Positions 1 through 6,863 are shown, numbered from the stretch's first letter. The stretch: 9,249 bases of DNA from an uncultured Clostridia bacterium (GCA_944387905.1 CALXGU010000052.1:1-9249); one strand, 5' to 3'. Notes: generated by a model from the letters alone, not told the origin. Numbers and translations: made by a program.

Positions 1-343
1 AAATAACAGCCGACGCCACCGTGACAAAAAAAGGCGCAGTGTAAAGCAATATCGCAGCAACAGACAGTGATGAGCTGGAAATGGCGCTGAGGTAAAACAC
101 CGACATTGCAAATACTGATATTATGCCCGTTGCTGCAAGCAGCGGCAGATCCCTCAGCGAGATACGAAAAATATGTCTGTCTTTTATTAGCATTATAACA
201 GCAAGTATCAGAGCCGCCCAAATCATACGCATTGCAGCGGCTTCGACCGTTGTAAAACCTAATTGCTCGACCGTGCGGGAAAATATACCCATCGTCCCCC
301 AAAATGCAGCGCCGGTAATTATAAGCGCAGAGTATTTATTCAC
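1..343 (-). CDS. EamA/DMT-family transporter, N-terminal part (cut by window edge)
   Basis: Membrane transporter of the drug/metabolite (EamA, RhaT-like) superfamily; the substrate cannot be told from sequence. Reading the minus strand from a GTG at 343 gives 114 codons without a stop to the window edge. The protein begins MNKYSALIITGAAFWGTMGI, typical of the first EamA helix. It continues with a second hydrophobic helix around residues 38-52 (AAAMRMIWAALILAVIML), a basic loop, and the usual motif near 85-105 (YLSAISSSSLSVAAILLYTA) of helices 3-4. A GGAGG ribosome binding site lies 5 nt upstream of the GTG (349-353). Family members have about 280-300 residues and ten helices, so roughly two thirds lie outside. 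It is divergent from the XRE regulator gene, which may control it. Family assignment is confident; function is unknown. Confidence 0.85.
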   Translation of the reverse strand, partial: MNKYSALIITGAAFWGTMGIFSRTVEQLGFTTVEAAAMRMIWAALILAVIMLIKDRHIFRISLRDLPLLAATGIISVFAMSVFYLSAISSSSLSVAAILLYTAPFFVTVASAVI

Positions 344-408
344 TTTTACCTCCAATTTTATAGTTATATACTGATTCATCAAAACTGGTATGACAAAAAA
401 CGATATTA

Positions 409-437
409 ATTATACCACCCGTTTTTATCCTTGTCAA
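409..437 (-). promoter_or_regulatory. Sigma-A promoter of the DMT transporter gene
   Basis: On the minus strand, TTGACA (437-432) is followed after exactly 17 nt by TATAAT (414-409). Both hexamers match consensus, and a TGG just before the -10 makes it an extended -10. The predicted transcription start is near 402, giving a leader of about 60 nt to the GTG at 343. This is the strongest-looking promoter in the window. Confidence 0.85.
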
Positions 438-538
438 AGCAATCAATTAAATGTTTGTTTTTACTTTTGTATCTTTTCCATTATAATTTTTCTTTTTTTA
501 TTTTTGATTTTCTCTTTTATTTCGATTCTACCGCAAAA

Positions 539-569
539 AAGTTAATTCTACCGACGGTAGAATTAACTT
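539..569. promoter_or_regulatory. Perfect palindromic operator with extra upstream half-site
   Basis: The arms AAGTTAATTCTACCG (539-553) and CGGTAGAATTAACTT (555-569) are exact inverted copies around a single base at 554. A third copy of the core ATTCTACCG sits in direct orientation at 525-533, exactly 20 bp before its counterpart at 545-553, close to two helical turns. No T-tract follows, so it is not a terminator. The dyad centre lies about 61 bp upstream of the predicted start of the XRE transcript. It is most likely a protein binding site, possibly for the adjacent XRE regulator itself; the binding protein is inferred, not shown. Confidence 0.7.
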
Positions 570-579
570 CAAAAACGGC

Positions 580-608
580 TTGAAAGCTGAAAAAACATGT
601 GATATAAT
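580..608 (+). promoter_or_regulatory. Sigma-A promoter of the XRE-lipoprotein operon
   Basis: TTGAAA (580-585), a 17-nt spacer, then a perfect TATAAT (603-608). The transcription start is expected near 615, leaving a leader of about 59 nt. The palindrome ends 10 bp upstream of the -35 hexamer, so a bound protein could contact RNA polymerase from upstream. Confidence 0.8.
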
Positions 609-673
609 TTTTAGTACAGCATACTTTATTTAATTGAAGCCCCATTTTAAGAATTACAGGAGGTGACAAATTA

Positions 674-1297
674 TTGGAAGACCTTAAGATCATCATTGCC
701 AAAAATCTGAGAGAGCTCAGAGCCGCATCAGAATTGACTCAAAGCGAACTTGCCGAACGCATCAATTACTCTGATAAAGCAATCTCAAAATGGGAACGTG
801 CGGAATCACTGCCGGATATACAAGTTTTAAAGCAGCTTGCAGATATATACCAGGTGAGTGTCGATTACATGTTAAACGAATCTCACAGTCCTGCTGTGCA
901 GTCGGAAGACGCGGTTCGTATAATAAAAAAGAACAGATTTATAATAACTCTTCTTGCCGTTTCCGTTGTCTGGCTTATCGCTACTATCGCCTTTGTACTT
1001 CTTGAACTTATTACCGATGCCGAATTGCAAACTTGGCTGTCATATGTAGTTGCTGTGCCGGTTTCATGTATCGTACTGCTTGTTTTTAATTCAATTTGGG
1101 GAAGACACAAGCTTAATTTTATTATTATTTCCGTTCTTGTCTGGTCTTTGCTGCTTATTATATGCCTGGTCTTCAACATAAAAAATATTTGGCTTATCTT
1201 TGTTATAGGAATTCCGGCTCAGATTATTATAGCTTTATGGTCAAGACTTAAATTCACAAAGATCGGAACACTGATACACAGAGCTTCAAAAAAATAG
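674..1297 (+). CDS. XRE-family HTH regulator with four C-terminal membrane helices
   Basis: Predicted DNA-binding regulator anchored in the cytoplasmic membrane, 207 residues. Residues about 4-60 form a classic XRE/Cro helix-turn-helix, including LTQSELAERI and AISKWERAESLPDIQVLKQLA. After a short linker there are four hydrophobic segments at about 89-111, 120-141, 148-168 and 172-190, with short loops between them and a basic C-terminus. The start is TTG at 674, supported by AGGAGGTG at 658-665, 8 nt upstream. The lipoprotein gene follows 24 bp downstream with its own ribosome binding site, so they are probably co-transcribed. The membrane part could be a sensor or only an anchor; no ligand-binding motif is seen. 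Autoregulation through the palindrome at 539-569 is a reasonable inference. Class assignment is firm; target genes are unknown. Confidence 0.88.
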   Translation: MEDLKIIIAKNLRELRAASELTQSELAERINYSDKAISKWERAESLPDIQVLKQLADIYQVSVDYMLNESHSPAVQSEDAVRIIKKNRFIITLLAVSVVWLIATIAFVLLELITDAELQTWLSYVVAVPVSCIVLLVFNSIWGRHKLNFIIISVLVWSLLLIICLVFNIKNIWLIFVIGIPAQIIIALWSRLKFTKIGTLIHRASKK

Positions 1298-1321
1298 TTT
1301 TATACAATAAAGGAGAACACT

Positions 1322-1792
1322 ATGAAAAAGTCAATAGTAAAAGCTACAATTTGTGCAGTCATTTTTTGTCTGATGTTTTGTATTTCTGCATGCGTTTCCG
1401 AAAATTTTGCCGCTTACACAAGCGAGCAGGAAGTAAACGGAATAAAAATCATAGAAACACTGTCTTTTAATGCAAAAGGCGATGTAATCTATCAGATAAC
1501 AGACAATATCAAGCTGGATTTTACAGGGTTTGAACAAGAAGATATTGAACAGCTGAAGCAAACATTCGCATCATCCATTACAGATGTATATGCGACAATC
1601 GAGGGCGTGACATGCACAGACGATCTGACCAACGGGATATATACAATAAACGCCGTCATTCCCTGCGAGGAGAATATCCTTGATGAGATTTCTCAGGCAG
1701 GACTCATGGAATTCACAGGCGACAGCAAAGTGCTGTCATTGAGTGTCACCGGAGACTCATTAGAACAGAGCGGATATACAAAGACAGAATAA
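1322..1792 (+). CDS. YehR-like (DUF1307) lipoprotein, probable
   Basis: Secreted lipid-anchored protein of 156 residues with no known biochemical role. It has a Lys-rich start, a hydrophobic signal core (about residues 5-20) and a lipobox ending ISAC, with the lipidated cysteine at residue 24. The mature part has the order seen in the YehR/DUF1307 family: a strand around NGIKIIETLSFNAKGDVIYQ, a helix rich in acid residues (EQEDIEQLKQTFASSI), a second half with GVTCTDDLTNGIYTINAVI, and a C-terminal helix ending in a short GYTKTE tail that corresponds to the 'AAGFKEV'-type end. I make the family match from memory of the pattern, so it is moderately certain; the lipoprotein call is strong. AAGGAG at 1310-1315 sets the ATG start. 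Second gene of the XRE operon, which suggests it is a regulated target or a partner in envelope sensing. Confidence 0.75.
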   Translation: MKKSIVKATICAVIFCLMFCISACVSENFAAYTSEQEVNGIKIIETLSFNAKGDVIYQITDNIKLDFTGFEQEDIEQLKQTFASSITDVYATIEGVTCTDDLTNGIYTINAVIPCEENILDEISQAGLMEFTGDSKVLSLSVTGDSLEQSGYTKTE

Positions 1793-1797
1793 TACAT

Positions 1798-1830
1798 AAG
1801 ACCGCAGATAATAATCTGCGGTCTTTTTTT
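1798..1830 (+). terminator. Rho-independent terminator of the XRE operon
   Basis: A perfect 12-bp stem AAGACCGCAGAT (1798-1809) and ATCTGCGGTCTT (1814-1825) closes an AATA loop. It is followed by an unbroken run of T to 1830, directly after the lipoprotein stop. The opposite strand lacks a strong T-tract, so it can act only weakly as terminator for ispDF. Confidence 0.92.
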
Positions 1831-1834
1831 ATTC

Positions 1835-1908
1835 TGATCATACTTTGACGTGTTCTGCAAAACCAGGGAACTGTATACACGCAACACATTTACAGCTGTA
1901 TATGATCA
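1835..1908. repeat. Long-loop inverted repeat at the 3' end of ispDF
   Basis: TGATCATA (1835-1842) and TATGATCA (1901-1908) are exact inverted copies; the second covers the ispDF stop codon. Inside, GTGTT (1850-1854) and AACAC (1883-1887) can also pair. No T-tract follows on either strand. It may fold in the ispDF 3' untranslated RNA, but such short arms with long loops can be chance. Confidence 0.3.
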
Positions 1909-3066
1909 ATACTGTTTTTTATACTCAAGCAGACAAACCGCATGAGCGGAAATCCCCTCAAGCGAACCGGTAAACCCCAGTTTTTCTTCCGTTGTAGCTT
2001 TCACACTGATACGATCAGCCGGCACCTGCAAAGCTTTGGATATATTACTGACCATATCCGGTATATGTTCAGAAAGTTTGGGCTTCTGTGCTACGATTGT
2101 TATATCACAGTTGCAAAATCTGTACTTTTCAAACACTTTTTCCGCGGCTGTTTTCAAAAGAAATATACTTGATATATTTTTATATTTATCATCACTGTCC
2201 GGAAAAAGCTTGCCTATATCACCCATCGCCGCCGCGCCGAGCATAGCATCTATCAATGCGTGTATTGCGACATCCGCGTCAGAATGACCTGCAAGTCCCA
2301 GGCTGAATTCTATTTTTTCACCGCAAAGCCATAACTCCCGTCCTTTTTCCAGACGGTGAACATCATAACCGTGACCTATCCTCATACTTGTCATGCCGCA
2401 CAGCCGCGAGCATATATCAAGGTCTTCCTTGACCGTTATTTTCAAATTATCCTCTCTTCCGCGGACCATTTTAACCGGGCGCCCGAAATATTCATATACA
2501 GAGCAGTCGTCGGTAAATCTCATATCCGTCAATAACGCTTTTTCTAAAAGCCGTATATATTCTATTCTTTCAAACACCTGCGGGGTCTGGATTCGCACAA
2601 GACCTGTTCTGTCCACGGTCTTGATGATATTGCCCGATTCTTCCACTCGTTTTATCGTATCTGTCACAGGCACTCCCAATGCCGCCGCACCGTATTCAGC
2701 AGCCATAGCACAGACAGCGTCTATATCTTCCGCGCGCACAAGCGGCCGTGCGCCGTCCATGACTGCGACATACCTACATTTGGATCTGACAATACCGTTT
2801 TTTACCGAAAAAGCACGTTCCGGTCCGCCCTCTACCAATACATACGGCTTGGTGATACCATAACTGACGCATAATTCAACAATACGTTCGAAATTTTCAT
2901 GCTTTGACACTATAACGATATCGGTTATTGATTTGCTCCTGCAGCATGCCAACAGCGTCAAAATAATAACGGGCACTCCGTTCACAGCGGAAAAGATTTT
3001 ATCTATCCCCCCCATTCTGGCAGAACTGCCCGCACATACTACAACTGCACTGACGGATTTATCCAT
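1906..3066 (-). CDS. ispDF: Bifunctional IspD-IspF of the MEP isoprenoid pathway
   Basis: Cytoplasmic fusion enzyme of 386 residues. The IspD half couples CTP with 2-C-methylerythritol 4-phosphate to give CDP-methylerythritol. The IspF half cyclises CDP-ME 2-phosphate to the cyclic diphosphate with release of CMP; IspE is not in the window. IspD (about 1-225) shows VVVCAGSSARMGG with K23, MDGARPLV (103-110), TDTIKRV, RIQTPQVF and TDDCSVYEYFG. IspF starts at MRIGHGYDVH (about 228) with metal ligands D235, H237 and H261 (LAGHSDAD), then GAAAMGDIGKLFPD and TTEEKLGFTG. I chose the ATG at 3066 because GGAGG lies 4 nt before it (3071-3075); the frame extends to a TTG at 3090 with no ribosome binding site. 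It lies 34 bp after carD, same strand, likely one operon. Confidence 0.93.
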   Translation of the reverse strand: MDKSVSAVVVCAGSSARMGGIDKIFSAVNGVPVIILTLLACCRSKSITDIVIVSKHENFERIVELCVSYGITKPYVLVEGGPERAFSVKNGIVRSKCRYVAVMDGARPLVRAEDIDAVCAMAAEYGAAALGVPVTDTIKRVEESGNIIKTVDRTGLVRIQTPQVFERIEYIRLLEKALLTDMRFTDDCSVYEYFGRPVKMVRGREDNLKITVKEDLDICSRLCGMTSMRIGHGYDVHRLEKGRELWLCGEKIEFSLGLAGHSDADVAIHALIDAMLGAAAMGDIGKLFPDSDDKYKNISSIFLLKTAAEKVFEKYRFCNCDITIVAQKPKLSEHIPDMVSNISKALQVPADRISVKATTEEKLGFTGSLEGISAHAVCLLEYKKQY

Positions 3067-3100
3067 ATGGCCTCCGTTATTATTCAACAATTTATTTGTA

Positions 3101-3574
3101 TCAGAACTTGCTCAAAATCTCCTCAAATACTTCTGATGTATCAGTCTCCAACGCTGCATTGAGCTCAGAACATAATATGCTCTTTGTAAGTATAAACATT
3201 TTCCTGTCGCTGGTAGACAGCCCGTGTTTTTTCTCACGGATTATAAGTCCGCTGAGCACATCAGCCACATTTTCCACTGTCCCGGATTTCAGCTTGTCCA
3301 CATTTTCTTTATAACGCTTATTCCAAGGTATATCAATATCATCCTTTGCGTTGTCAAAACTGTCTATCACCTGTCTGGCATGTTCCTTTGACACAACGGG
3401 ACGCAGCTGAACACCGGAACTGTTTTCAACAGGTATCATCAGCGTGATATTTCCGCTGTATATTTTCACACGGTAATACTGAATATTTTTACCGTTGATT
3501 TCCCGTTGGTCAATAGATTCGATAATTCCTGCCCCATGCATGGGGTAGACAATTTTTTCGCCTACTTTAAACAC
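3101..3574 (-). CDS. CarD/CdnL-family RNA polymerase-binding regulator
   Basis: Transcription factor of 157 residues that, in this family, binds the RNA polymerase beta subunit and stabilises open promoter complexes. The N-terminal polymerase-interacting domain (about 1-60) starts MFKVGEKIVYPMHGAGIIES and continues with the YYRVKI and MIPVE strands. The helical C-terminal domain carries W84 in PWNKRYKENVDKLKSG, the position of the conserved tryptophan that contacts the promoter upstream fork, and ends with SDRKMFILTKSILCSELNAAL. The start is GTG at 3574, with GGAGA (3585-3581) 6 nt upstream. It is the first gene of a minus-strand unit with ispDF, an arrangement I recall from other Clostridia. 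Family is confident; whether it acts globally, as in mycobacteria, is unknown here. Confidence 0.92.
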   Translation of the reverse strand: MFKVGEKIVYPMHGAGIIESIDQREINGKNIQYYRVKIYSGNITLMIPVENSSGVQLRPVVSKEHARQVIDSFDNAKDDIDIPWNKRYKENVDKLKSGTVENVADVLSGLIIREKKHGLSTSDRKMFILTKSILCSELNAALETDTSEVFEEILSKF

Positions 3575-3654
3575 TTTTTTTCTCCGTTTCTGATATTAAA
3601 ACGCCTATACAAACATCGCCTCATTTACAAGACCGATTTATCTTTAACAGTTAA

Positions 3655-3683
3655 ATTATACTACATTTTGAAAAGAAATGCAA
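3655..3683 (-). promoter_or_regulatory. Probable promoter of carD-ispDF
   Basis: Minus strand TTGCAT (3683-3678), a 17-nt spacer and a perfect TATAAT (3660-3655). The -35 matches only in its TTG. The expected start near 3648 gives a leader of about 74 nt to the GTG at 3574. A weak -35 with a perfect -10 is the type of promoter CarD proteins are known to help, so self-control is possible. Confidence 0.55.
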
Positions 3684-3712
3684 GAAATTAAATTTCAAAA
3701 TTCAAAAAGCAC

Positions 3713-3740
3713 TTGATTGTTTTTTAAACAATGATATACT
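3713..3740 (+). promoter_or_regulatory. Probable promoter of the HAD phosphatase gene
   Basis: TTGATT (3713-3718), a 16-nt spacer and TATACT (3735-3740), with TGA immediately before the -10 making it extended. Between the hexamers ATTGTTT (3716-3722) and AAACAAT (3726-3732) form a 7-bp inverted repeat, which could be an operator but is AT-rich and short. Confidence 0.6.
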
Positions 3741-3774
3741 GTAAATAGTGATTTTGAATAAGGGGTGATATTTT

Positions 3775-4554
3775 TTGGGTAAGTTTGACGGCATTTTACT
3801 TTGTTCCGATATTGACGGTACCTTCCTTGAAAGCTCTGATTTTGAAGGCGCTTACAAAAAAAACAGGCTTGCGGTAGAGTACTTTATAAATAACGGCGGC
3901 AAATTCACTTTCGCGACCGGAAGATATGCGTTTTATCTGGAACACGAGCGGTTTAGTTCTCTCATAAATGCCCCGGCATGTGTTTTTAACGGTTCTGTTG
4001 TCTATGACTATAACTGCAAAAAAATACTCCATGAAAAACGTATCTGCCATTCTCTTTCGGAACTTACAAAACTGGCTGACGATTTTAAAAGCAACCTTGT
4101 ACGCATCACCGCCTCATTTGATGCCGAAGAACGCTCCGTCAATTATTTGGACAGTCATATCTTTGATATTTATGCCGATAAGTCTCCTCTGAAATGTATA
4201 TATGTATTCGATACCGAAAAACACGCCGATCAATTCAAGGAAAGTCTTCTCTCAAACAGCAAAATGAATAATTGCTACGCATCAAAATCATGGGATATTG
4301 CAGTTGAACTCACTGATATCAATGCAACAAAGGGCGATGCCGTCAAATTCATCAAACAAATCACTCAGTGCAATACCCTCGTGACAATCGGCGACTATGA
4401 AAACGATATTCCCATGCTACTGAAAGCCGATATAGGCGCCGCTGTCGGTTCCGCCGTGCCTTCTGTCAAAGCTGCGGCAGATATAACTGTATGCCCGTTC
4501 GCCGACGGCGCTGTCAGTGAGCTTATTAATATACTCGACAAAAAATTTAGCTGA
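3775..4554 (+). CDS. Cof-type HAD-superfamily phosphatase
   Basis: Predicted cytoplasmic Mg-dependent phosphohydrolase, 259 residues, of the HAD class with a C2 cap (Cof/YidA-like). Such enzymes usually act on sugar phosphates, nucleotides or flavin phosphates; this substrate is not predictable. Motif I is SDIDGT with nucleophile D12 and acid/base D14. Motif II threonine lies in TFATGR (about 45-50), followed by the family-typical NAPACVFNGSVVYD. The cap occupies roughly 85-180. Motif III lysine is K186 in NATKGDAV, and motif IV is GDYENDIPML (D207, D211), followed by AVGSAVPSVKAAA. All catalytic residues are present. The start is TTG at 3775, with AGGGGTG (3761-3767) 7 nt upstream; no better start exists. 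It is monocistronic and divergent from carD. Confidence 0.9.
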   Translation: MGKFDGILLCSDIDGTFLESSDFEGAYKKNRLAVEYFINNGGKFTFATGRYAFYLEHERFSSLINAPACVFNGSVVYDYNCKKILHEKRICHSLSELTKLADDFKSNLVRITASFDAEERSVNYLDSHIFDIYADKSPLKCIYVFDTEKHADQFKESLLSNSKMNNCYASKSWDIAVELTDINATKGDAVKFIKQITQCNTLVTIGDYENDIPMLLKADIGAAVGSAVPSVKAAADITVCPFADGAVSELINILDKKFS

Positions 4555-4581
4555 TTTTCAGTTACTTATACTTATAGTTAA

Positions 4582-4620
4582 AATGCCCAACGTATTCAAT
4601 GTGCATCGGGCGTTTTTTTA
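4582..4620 (+). terminator. Probable terminator of the HAD gene
   Basis: AATGCCC (4582-4588) pairs with GGGCGTT (4608-4614), including one G-U pair. An internal loop and a weaker inner stem CGTAT/ATGTG lie inside. The stem runs into seven T (4613-4619). The stem is imperfect, so this is weaker than the other terminators here. Confidence 0.6.
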
Positions 4621-4690
4621 TTTTTTAGAACATTTTTTTGTATAATATGACTAAATTTATCGTTATGCAAATCGTTTTTTAGTGTAACTA

Positions 4691-4719
4691 TTGAAAATTC
4701 CCGCGCCGTGATATATAAT
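4691..4719 (+). promoter_or_regulatory. Sigma-A promoter of the EF-G-like gene
   Basis: TTGAAA (4691-4696), a 17-nt spacer and a perfect TATAAT (4714-4719). The start is expected near 4726, leaving a leader of about 68 nt. Another TATAAT at 4641-4646 lacks a -35 at the right distance and is judged secondary at best. Confidence 0.8.
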
Positions 4720-4793
4720 TAAAATAATGTATTTAAAATATAGATCAAATAGCTTTTAAATCATAATCTTACATATAAAGGAGTAAAGTACAA

Positions 4794-6863
4794 ATGGCTG
4801 AGTTAACAACAAAAAATATTCGCAATATCTGTCTTTTAGGGCATGGCGGCAGCGGAAAAACTTCCATTGCAGAGGCCATGCTTTATTGTGCCGGTCAGAC
4901 AGACAGACTGGGGAAGATTGCCGACGGCAATACTGTTCTGGACTTTGACAGCGAAGAAAAGAAACGTAAATATTCAATATCTTTGGCTACCGCTTCTCTG
5001 GTGTGGAAAGATATTAAAATCAATATACTTGATGCTCCGGGATATCTTGATTTTGAAGGCGAAGTTGCAGAGGCTATACGTGTGGCTGATGCTGCTGTGA
5101 TCGTAGCTGACGGCAAAGCCGGTGTAGAGGTGGGAACTGAACTGGCATGGGAATATGTTCAGAGATCCGGCTTGCCTTGCGCATTCTTTGTAAACAAATG
5201 CGATGATCCAGAAAGCGATTTTGAACGTACTTTCGAGCAGCTCAGAGATAAATTCGGACGCAACATCTGCCCGACTTTTGTTCCTGTTAAAGTTGATTCG
5301 CAGATTTTGTTCGTAAATCTGATATATATGAAAGTTTATTCTTTCGACAGCAACGGATCCCGTACAGAACAGCCTATGAATGACCGTATATCGGCAGAAA
5401 TAGAAAAATATTTGGAGCCGCTTAAAGAAGCGATAGCTATGACATCCGATGAGCTGTTGGAAAAATACTTTAACGGCGATGAGATAACAATCGATGAGAT
5501 GGTCATGGCTCTGCACGAAGGGCTTATTGTCGGCTCGATCGTACCTGTCTTTTCAGGCGCATCCGCTAAGCTTTGGGGTATAAAAGGTCTTATGGATACC
5601 GTCGCCGATTCCTTCCCTCGCCATACCGCTAAAAAATGCGAAAAAGTTATATCCGCAGACGGAGAAATTACCGATTTTGAAATCGATCCAGACGGTGACT
5701 GCTCCATTTATATATTCAAAACACTTGTTGATCAGTTCGGTAAAATGAGCCTTTTCAAAGTCATGAACGGAACGCTCAAACGCGATATGACTCTTAAAAA
5801 CAGCAGAACCGGAAGTTCCGAGAAATTCTCTCACATTTATATTCTGAAAGGCTCCAAACAGACAGAAGTCGAATCGCTCTGCTGCGGTGATATCGGAATG
5901 ATCTCCAAGCTGTCATCAGCTGCAACATGCGATACTTTCTACGCCAAAGACTCTGTCGAATATCAAAAGACTCAATTTCCTAAACCGTATCTGCGCAAGG
6001 GCATTATGACATCTGATAAGGGTGATGAGGATAAAATTTCTTCCGCTGTGCAAAAGCTCCTTGATGAAGATCCCACTTTGAAATATGAAAACAACTCCGA
6101 GACAAAACAGATGCTAATATCAGGAATGGGCGATATACATATTGATATAATCGCAGCAAAGCTCAAGACCCGCTACGGAATCAATATACAAATGAGCGAT
6201 CCGAAAATCGCATACAGAGAGACTATCAAAAAATCCGTGCAGGCTGAAGGCAAGCACAAAAAACAGTCAGGCGGTTCAGGTCAGTACGGTCATGTTAAGA
6301 TCACTTTTTCACACGGGGACGCGGATGGTCTTACCTTTACCCAAAGCGTTGTCGGAGGAAGCGTGCCTAAAGGCTATTATCCTGCTGTAGAAAAAGGTTT
6401 GCTTGAGGCTATGCAAAAAGGTGTTCTGGCAGGATATCCGGTGGTAAATCTCGCAGCCGATCTTTATGATGGCTCTTATCACCCTGTTGATTCTAACGAA
6501 ATTTCATTTAAACTTGCAGCTAAACTTGCCTATAAAGAAGGACTGCCTAAGGCAAATCCGGTGCTTCTAGAACCGATTGGCACCCTTACTGTCTCAGTTC
6601 CGAAAGATATGGTCGGCGACGTAATGGGTGATCTCAATAAACGCCGCGGACATGTAATGGGTATGAACCCCGATAATGACAGACCGGGCTATACGCTTGT
6701 AGAAGCTGAGGCTCCTGAGGCGGAAATGACAGATTATACCATATCTCTTCGTGCAATGTCTCAGGGACGCGGTAAATACGACTTTGTATTTGCTCGCTAT
6801 GACGAGGTGCCGGGCAATGAGGCACAGAAAATCATTGCCGAGGCAAAAGTGGATAACGATTGA
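4794..6863 (+). CDS. EF-G paralog (EF-G-like/FusA2-type translational GTPase)
   Basis: Ribosome-associated GTPase of 689 residues with all five EF-G domains. The G domain has G1 GHGGSGKT (16-23), G3 DAPGY (80-84), G4 NKCD (134-137) and G5 SGA (254-256). Domain II is roughly 290-385, domain III 395-475 (ISGMGDIHIDIIAAKL), domain IV 480-600 with KHKKQSGGSGQYGHV (about 487-501), and domain V to the end (EPIGTLTVSVP, GDLNKRRGHVMGM, LRAMSQGRGKYDF). It differs from housekeeping EF-G: DAPGY replaces DTPGH, so the catalytic histidine is tyrosine; the G2 region reads EEKKRKYSISLA instead of EQERGITI; NKCD replaces NKMD. These are features I associate with the EF-G-like branch found beside true fusA. 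Its isolated position, away from rpsL-rpsG-tuf, agrees. AAGGAG (4778-4783) lies 10 nt before the ATG. The exact role in translocation, recycling or stress is unknown. Confidence 0.88.
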   Translation: MAELTTKNIRNICLLGHGGSGKTSIAEAMLYCAGQTDRLGKIADGNTVLDFDSEEKKRKYSISLATASLVWKDIKINILDAPGYLDFEGEVAEAIRVADAAVIVADGKAGVEVGTELAWEYVQRSGLPCAFFVNKCDDPESDFERTFEQLRDKFGRNICPTFVPVKVDSQILFVNLIYMKVYSFDSNGSRTEQPMNDRISAEIEKYLEPLKEAIAMTSDELLEKYFNGDEITIDEMVMALHEGLIVGSIVPVFSGASAKLWGIKGLMDTVADSFPRHTAKKCEKVISADGEITDFEIDPDGDCSIYIFKTLVDQFGKMSLFKVMNGTLKRDMTLKNSRTGSSEKFSHIYILKGSKQTEVESLCCGDIGMISKLSSAATCDTFYAKDSVEYQKTQFPKPYLRKGIMTSDKGDEDKISSAVQKLLDEDPTLKYENNSETKQMLISGMGDIHIDIIAAKLKTRYGINIQMSDPKIAYRETIKKSVQAEGKHKKQSGGSGQYGHVKITFSHGDADGLTFTQSVVGGSVPKGYYPAVEKGLLEAMQKGVLAGYPVVNLAADLYDGSYHPVDSNEISFKLAAKLAYKEGLPKANPVLLEPIGTLTVSVPKDMVGDVMGDLNKRRGHVMGMNPDNDRPGYTLVEAEAPEAEMTDYTISLRAMSQGRGKYDFVFARYDEVPGNEAQKIIAEAKVDND

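Larger units (their letters stand above)
344..673. other. Divergent intergenic region between transporter and XRE operon
   Basis: This 330-bp stretch carries no credible gene. From left to right it holds the transporter ribosome binding site and promoter, a T-rich tract on the plus strand (about 451-520), a single half-site ATTCTACCG (525-533), a perfect palindrome (539-569), and the promoter and ribosome binding site of the XRE gene. A short open frame on the minus strand across 517-702 runs through the palindrome and promoter and is not considered coding. Confidence 0.7.

Noticed and set aside
123..374. 83-codon plus-strand open frame near the left edge
   Set aside because: It is the antisense of the EamA transporter, whose minus-strand reading shows family motifs, a ribosome binding site and a promoter.
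2393..2863. 156-codon open frame on the plus strand
   Set aside because: It is antisense to the well-conserved IspD domain, is serine/threonine-rich without family motifs, and has no upstream initiation signals.
3067..3090. TTG start of ispDF eight codons upstream
   Set aside because: There is no ribosome binding site before it, and the added residues include the GGAGG that serves the ATG at 3066.
4641..4646. TATAAT as an additional EF-G promoter
   Set aside because: No acceptable -35 lies 16-18 nt upstream, and it falls just behind the preceding terminator's T-tract.
4974..5516. 180-codon open frame on the minus strand
   Set aside because: It lies fully inside the EF-G-like gene on the opposite strand, has no ribosome binding site, and reads as an unstructured, Cys/His-rich shadow.
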